NCBI GenBank assembly: GCA_026545225.1
Contig: CM048854.1
Coordinates: forward strand, 29,048,730-29,112,729
Source of the DNA: Cornus controversa
Lineage: Eukaryota > Streptophyta > Magnoliopsida > Cornales > Cornaceae
Direction of reading: 5' to 3'
DNA: 64,000 nucleotides
The translations under genes were made by a program, and so were the position numbers. A model generated the notes under the pieces. The model was not told the origin of the DNA. It did not search any database and saw only the letters and a list, made by a program, of their open reading frames with translations. This document shows, in pieces, positions 59,281 through 64,000 of the stretch (the stretch's first letter is position 1; each line of letters opens with the position of its first letter).

Positions 59281-59782
59281 GACTTCATTTGAAACCGCGA
59301 GTTGTGTGCGGATTAGGGGCTGTGTAGACTAACTAAGTAAAAAGCAAAAGTTGCTGCTTTGGGCAAGGAATTAACCAATTACCTGATTTGGAAAAAAACA
59401 TGAAACTTACCGATCCACTACTATGCTTTGTGATGTATTTATCACAATTAAAAAAACATAACTAGTTTATAAATTTAATTAATCAAATCAATAATAAATA
59501 AATATTTAATTATTTTTAAATAGTCTTATATTAAAAAATTCAATAAAAATAGTATTTAATAAATTAAAATGATACTATATTAAGTGAATTAAGTACCCAA
59601 AAAAAAGTAAATATATAGACGCTCTAGGGCACTCTCGCTCTAAAATTTTTTAGATTTTGACGCGCACACACCTGCCCTGCGTGACTTAGCATTACGCAGA
59701 CATGGAAATATATCTTTTTTTTTTATTTCTTTTCTTTTATTTTTTATTTGTTATGATTAGACATATTCATAATTGATTCTAA

Positions 59783-60190
59783 ACTAATAACACGTGCTAG
59801 AATATAGAGTATAGGGTTCAAAAAGAGAAACAACACTTAGATATTACTAATATAAGGTTATTTTAGTCTTTTGGAAGACATATTTTTATTTGTACACTTT
59901 TAAACCTGGATGATGTTTTTTACCAAATAAAAGGTAGAGAAGATCTATAATACATCCGGTGTAAATACATCGAGTGAATTTAGATAACTAACAGCACAAA
60001 CTAGAATATAAAGTATAGGGTTCAAAAAGATGAACAACACTTCAGATATTACTAGTATACTAATATAAGGTCATTTTAGTCTTTTGGAAGACATATATCT
60101 CTATTTGCACACTTCTAAAACCTAGAGGGTGTTTTTTACTAAGTAAGAGGTAGAGAAGATTTACAATTCACCCCGATGTATTTACACACC
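59783..60190. repeat. Tandem duplication, about 204-bp period
   Basis: Two diverged copies share ATAGGGTTCAAAAAGA, AACAACACTT, ATATAAGGT.ATTTTAGTC, TTTTGGAAGACATAT and GGTAGAGAAGAT in the same order. The start of the second copy is offset by 204 bases. Confidence 0.75.
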
Positions 60191-61019
60191 AGGTGTATTG
60201 TAAACGTACTTGTAAGAAGTATATGCACTATATATCATCACAAGGAGGGTTTTTTGCACTATACTTTTCAAATTTTAAATTGACTTTTCTCCAATTTTAA
60301 TTTCAATGCGTCAATACGATACTCCCAAACGCAACATGACTCTTCTCAATTCAAGCTTGGTTCATTATGTAAGTGAGTTGAGCTCATATTCAAGGCCAGC
60401 TTGGATGAAATGGAGCGGATTCATAAGAATATGAGTTTCTAAAGTTATATTTTAGTGTCAGATTTCAGATTCGGATGCGAATTGAAATCATAATCCAAAC
60501 CAGACTGGGATAATCCAAACAAGATCATAATAAATTAAAATATGCTTATATAGATATATTGGATCTCAAGTAAATCCTAATCTAATTCATGTTTACTCAT
60601 ATTCAAATTCGACCACATTATGATCGATTTTTTAAGAAAGATCCATACTCGATTTGTCTGATATTGTTAAAATAAATCTCAAATCGAAATTCGGACCAAA
60701 CCCATTCCATTTCATTATCTTTGGACTCGGATAGTGCAACACATGATCAAATTCAAGAATGTGTAATGTCAAAGTTGATTGGTATAGGTCAGTGAACAAG
60801 TCCATACAACATAGGGTTTAAGGTCCACTAAGGTTGAACCTACAAGAGAAAAACTCGGTTTAGATAGAATTTATAGTAGCCCAGTTCTGTATTTGTTTTG
60901 TATAATAAGTTCCATTCTATGGTAAAAAAAGCCCTTAATCCAAGCCCACATGTAATATAATTTCGTCACTAATTAAACCCATTAGCTCAAGGTCCATTCA
61001 CAATGTTTTGGTTTATATT

Positions 61020-61326
61020 GGGCATGTTTGGCATGCGTTTTTGTTTTTGCCCAAAACACAACGAACTGTTTTTGTTACGAGTGTTTTGAATTGTAATCAA
61101 AAACACGTTTCGTAACGAAAATGTGTTTTAAGGTTTTTTTGGTTTTTATTTTTATTTTTCTCTCTACAATAGTCAAAACACAATAAAAACACCAAAATGA
61201 TGTTTTCAATTTCGGCCCAAAATTTTAAAACGTTTTGACAGTATTCAAAACACGACATATGGTACCAAACATTCTTTTTTTCTTTTACGGTGCCGTAACA
61301 AAACAAAATGCATGCCAAACATACCC
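61020..61326. mobile_element. Harbinger-like MITE (307 bp)
   Basis: The ends are GGGCATGTTTGGCATGCGTT on the left and GGGTATGTTTGGCATGCATT on the right (minus strand). The inverted repeat continues with TTTGTTTT. Size, GGG start and TTTGG word fit Tourist/Harbinger MITEs. The flanking bases (ATT and ATA) do not give a clean TTA duplication, so the exact edge may be a base or two off. Confidence 0.65.
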
Positions 61327-61606
61327 ATAATAATCGGTGTGAGTAGCATTACTCTTAAAAGATAACCATCCTCGTCTCATAACATACCATACTTTTTCAC
61401 GTGTAAAATCCGTAAAATGTCGCCTCATGAGTGGTGAAGATAAACCTATTTTCAAGTGGTTTAATTTGCTAAATCTGTAAACTAATTCACAAGGTTAGCC
61501 ATGATTGAGTTTTGCTATTCCCATTGGCCATTGCATAAGACTTGTTGCCTGGTTAAGGCTCATGTTCTCCTTCAAACACCAACCCAGTTCTTATAAAGTT
61601 TAGCCA

Positions 61607-61647
<41 letters not shown>

Positions 61648-61881
61648 CGTATTGTCCGTACTTACGACATTATAAAAAAAATTATAGATGTGTATGTCAA
61701 TTTAGGTGTGAATGTCATTTTAGGAGTGTGAGGGTAAGTAGATGTGTATGTGAATTTAGGTATGAATGTAATGGGTGAACCGTGACGGTTTGATCATAGA
61801 TATCTTAAACCGGAATATTGGTTCTTTAAGCAATTTTTACTGATAGATGGTGATTTTTTTAAGGGAGATTCAAACACAATG

Positions 61882-61883
<2 letters not shown>

Positions 61884-61922
<39 letters not shown>
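61884..61922. repeat. (TA)n microsatellite
   Basis: About 19 uninterrupted TA units. A similar run is at 61611-61646. Confidence 0.9.
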
Positions 61923-61924
<2 letters not shown>

Positions 61925-62214
61925 CCTTATCATTGTGCATTTAGTCAGGTGGATCCTGTGTGGAAATGTCTCAGTATCTTCCTAGATCCTAAGTGGAAAT
62001 GTCCAAGCTTCTTCCTGCTGTTGAGTGCTTTTAGTAACACAACTTGGTTTTCTGAAAAGTCAGGCTATTCCTAGGGTCATGTCAAAAGATTCATACCAAT
62101 CAAATTAACTAGGCAAAGCAAATTTTTAATTATTTTAGGAGCCAATATAACCTCCCAATGGGCCATGAGGTCAGAAATGTGTTAAATCATGGTGGGAACA
62201 AACAATTATATATA

Positions 62215-62258
<44 letters not shown>

Positions 62259-62965
62259 AGAAATTCATTTACCTTACAAAACAAAATAAAAAAGAAAAGT
62301 TCCACCAAACAGAAGGGGCCAATGTACTATTTTCTTGTGAATCCACAGATTTTGGTTTTGTTATTTTTACATTTAAGTGTTTTAATACATATGGTTTAAG
62401 GGTACACAGTATGCTGGTTTGCCTAGACGTATGAGGATATGTTTGTTTTCCAGAACATCATCAATAGTTTTCACTTAGAAAATGAGTGTACTAGTCATTG
62501 TAATTTGCTTATCATTACATACATTGCTCCGTGTCCGTCCGAGTTTACGGTTCGCTCCAGAAAACTCCTTCTTATTTACTGGGTCACCTGTGCGGGTTTT
62601 GACTCCAAAGTTTTGCTATGATCTCCGAGCACGAGCCAAAATAACCTCGTTTCCTTTGGAAGTGCCACGACGAATTACCATCATATGGTAGATTCAGGAA
62701 TTTTTGTGGTCAAAGAAAGAAAGTGTTGCAGTGCCTGTAAATTCATGATCATATGGTAGATTCTTCTTTCTGTCTAATCTTTGTACCAGCATTACATTAA
62801 GTTATCATGGACTCTTATAAGTTCATTCCCTTTTGTTCTTTTAGCAAAATTAACAGTGACTATATGGAATAATGCACTTTGTTGTACGGTTTGCATTTGA
62901 ACTCTTTACATTGTGTGTGTAGGCATGTGATATGCGCTTGAGTTTAGTCTTTGTGTGCTTTTGAG

Positions 62966-63001
<36 letters not shown>

Positions 63002-63046
63002 TGCAGATTTTGTGTTTTTGAGTTTTTGTTCTTGAAAAGCAAGTGG

Positions 63047-63205
63047 ATAACTATATATACAAGAAAAAGGAGAAACATATGTGTTCACTCTTTGAACCCT
63101 TTCTAAAATTCAGAAACAGAATTACAAATAACTATACAAGAAAAAGGAGAAGCACATGTTCATTCTTTGAACCCTTTCTAAAATTCAGAAACAGAATTAT
63201 AAATT
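63047..63205. repeat. Tandem duplication, about 78-bp period
   Basis: Two copies share ACAAGAAAAAGGAGAA, then TTTGAACCCTTTCTAAAATT, then CAGAAACAGAATTA, with a few differences near the start. Confidence 0.8.
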
Positions 63206-63279
63206 CAAGCTCACGAGCTCTCACATGTCATGTTGAGTACAAGAGCAGTCACTTTACGTAAAAATAATATCAAAATTTA

Positions 63280-63840
63280 GGGTTATGTTTGGTTCAATTT
63301 TCTTAAAACAGTGCTCGAGAACTTAAAAAACAATTAAAAATTTACTTTCAGAGTATTATAAAAGACAGTTATTTAAAAATAGACCATTTTATATAGAATT
63401 GCATTCAAACAAAGTTTTTGTACCGTTTTTTAATTTTAGTTCTAGAAACAGAAAGTTTTTGTACAATTTTTTAATTTTAGTTCTATGAAAACAAATAGAC
63501 CTTATCGAGCATCGGTGGGATCAGACATACACTTTAGTCTTCCTCTATCAATTTCGAGAGCATCGGTGGGATCCGACATACAATGACTAATGCACAATTA
63601 TCAGAAAAAACTCATTTTCAAAGTACTATAAAAGACAATTTTTTAAAATAGACATTGTTATATAAAAAACAAAGATTTTGTACTGTTTTTAATTTTAGTT
63701 CTACAAAAACAAAAAATTATTCTCAGAAAAATGAACCAACCAGAGTTTAGATTTCTCTTTAATCTTCCTCTATCGATATCCAGCATTGGTGGGACCCGAC
63801 ATACAATGACTGATGCACAATTATCAGAAAAATTCATCAT
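63280..63840. repeat. Repeat-built segment, possible rearranged MITE
   Basis: The left end GGGTTATGTTTGGTTCAATT resembles the minus-strand reading of about 63745 (TTGGTTCATTTTTCTGAGAA). Inside, TTTTTAATTTTAGTTCTA occurs three times, and GGTGGGA.C.GACATACAATGA with ATGCACAATTATCAGAAAAA recurs at about 63570 and 63790. It looks like a MITE that was duplicated internally. Confidence 0.45.
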
Positions 63841-63991
63841 CCAGACATTCCACCAGATGAGATGGAATAAGCCAGTTGATTAGGGGAGTGGGATGGACCT
63901 ACAGATAAAAAAAACTCCACACCCACTCAGGTAAGCAAGGGTATTTTGGTCTTTTGGCCAGTTACCCAGAATCCCTGTAAACATTCCATCC

Positions 63992-63999
63992 TATATAAA
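63992..63999 (+). promoter_or_regulatory. TATA box at the window edge
   Basis: TATATAAA in CCATCCTATATAAAC, preceded by less AT-rich sequence (63840-63980) unlike the repeats before it. It may be the core promoter of a plus-strand gene starting beyond the window. There is no coding evidence in view. Confidence 0.3.
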
Positions 64000-64000
64000 C

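Larger units (their letters stand above)
59231..61019. other. Intergenic sequence with a tandem duplication
   Basis: No gene is seen. It contains the hairpin at 59257-59280, the duplication at 59783-60190 and AT-rich unique sequence. Confidence 0.5.
61327..63990. other. Intergenic sequence with microsatellites and local duplications
   Basis: TA microsatellites are at 61611-61646, 61884-61922, about 62209-62252 and 62965-63001. 62520-62690 is less AT-rich and open on the plus strand, but the translation is not recognised. No gene is called. Confidence 0.45.

Noticed and set aside
62439-62691. Possible gene in less AT-rich DNA
   Set aside because: Two overlapping short frames, none with a known motif, and no splice sites that extend them convincingly.

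Overview
The window looks like nuclear DNA of a eudicot plant. It is AT-rich, with many (TA)n microsatellites, genes split by GT-AG introns, an auxin-signalling gene, and nested plant LTR retrotransposons. No bacterial, viral or organellar gene set is visible. I cannot name the species.

Host genes. Two protein-coding genes are well supported, both on the minus strand. The first (CDS 4775-11609, leader to about 13005) is an Aux/IAA repressor very close to IAA9. It has six coding exons, a spliced 5' leader with a tiny uORF, and a 4.75 kb final intron full of local duplications and a Copia-like LTR remnant. The second (21834-22320) is a two-exon, 108-residue single-pass membrane protein of the 'uncharacterized protein At5g65660' type. 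In Arabidopsis IAA9 is At5g65670, so these two genes appear to keep an ancestral adjacency.

Between and beside the genes lie MITE-like and fold-back elements. The best are a hAT element with a perfect 8-bp target duplication (25301-25942), a Mutator-like fold-back (26125-27459), a second hAT-like element (58554-59230) and a Harbinger-like MITE (61020-61326). There is also a decayed LINE reverse transcriptase fragment (19206-20030).

The centre of the window (27807-54355) is a stack of nested retrotransposons. The outer layer is an old, broken Ty3/Gypsy element of the Tat type: short LTRs, TGGCACCGT-type primer site, gag, protease, RT, RNase H, a second RNase H, integrase, a minisatellite and a decayed antisense reading frame. 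Four things interrupt it: a 1.43 kb segment flanked by 573-bp direct repeats; a complete Athila-type Gypsy element (32849-44075) with LTRs that read as identical, a perfect 5-bp target duplication and one open 1849-codon gag-pol; a Harbinger-like MITE with TTA duplication (45212-46039); and an internally deleted Gypsy element, mostly one LTR, inside the minisatellite (48072-50476). The Athila element is the youngest layer and could be competent or nearly so. It lacks an env-like ORF.

The last 9.6 kb holds repeats and no recognised gene. A TATATAAA box sits at the very end of the window and may belong to a gene beyond it. I did not find a clearly new biological system. The most unusual items are the exact layering of the nest, a cluster of ACGATGCATCGT palindromes inside an LTR, the 573-bp duplication around an unrelated segment, and the promoter-bearing LTR remnant inside the IAA9 intron.
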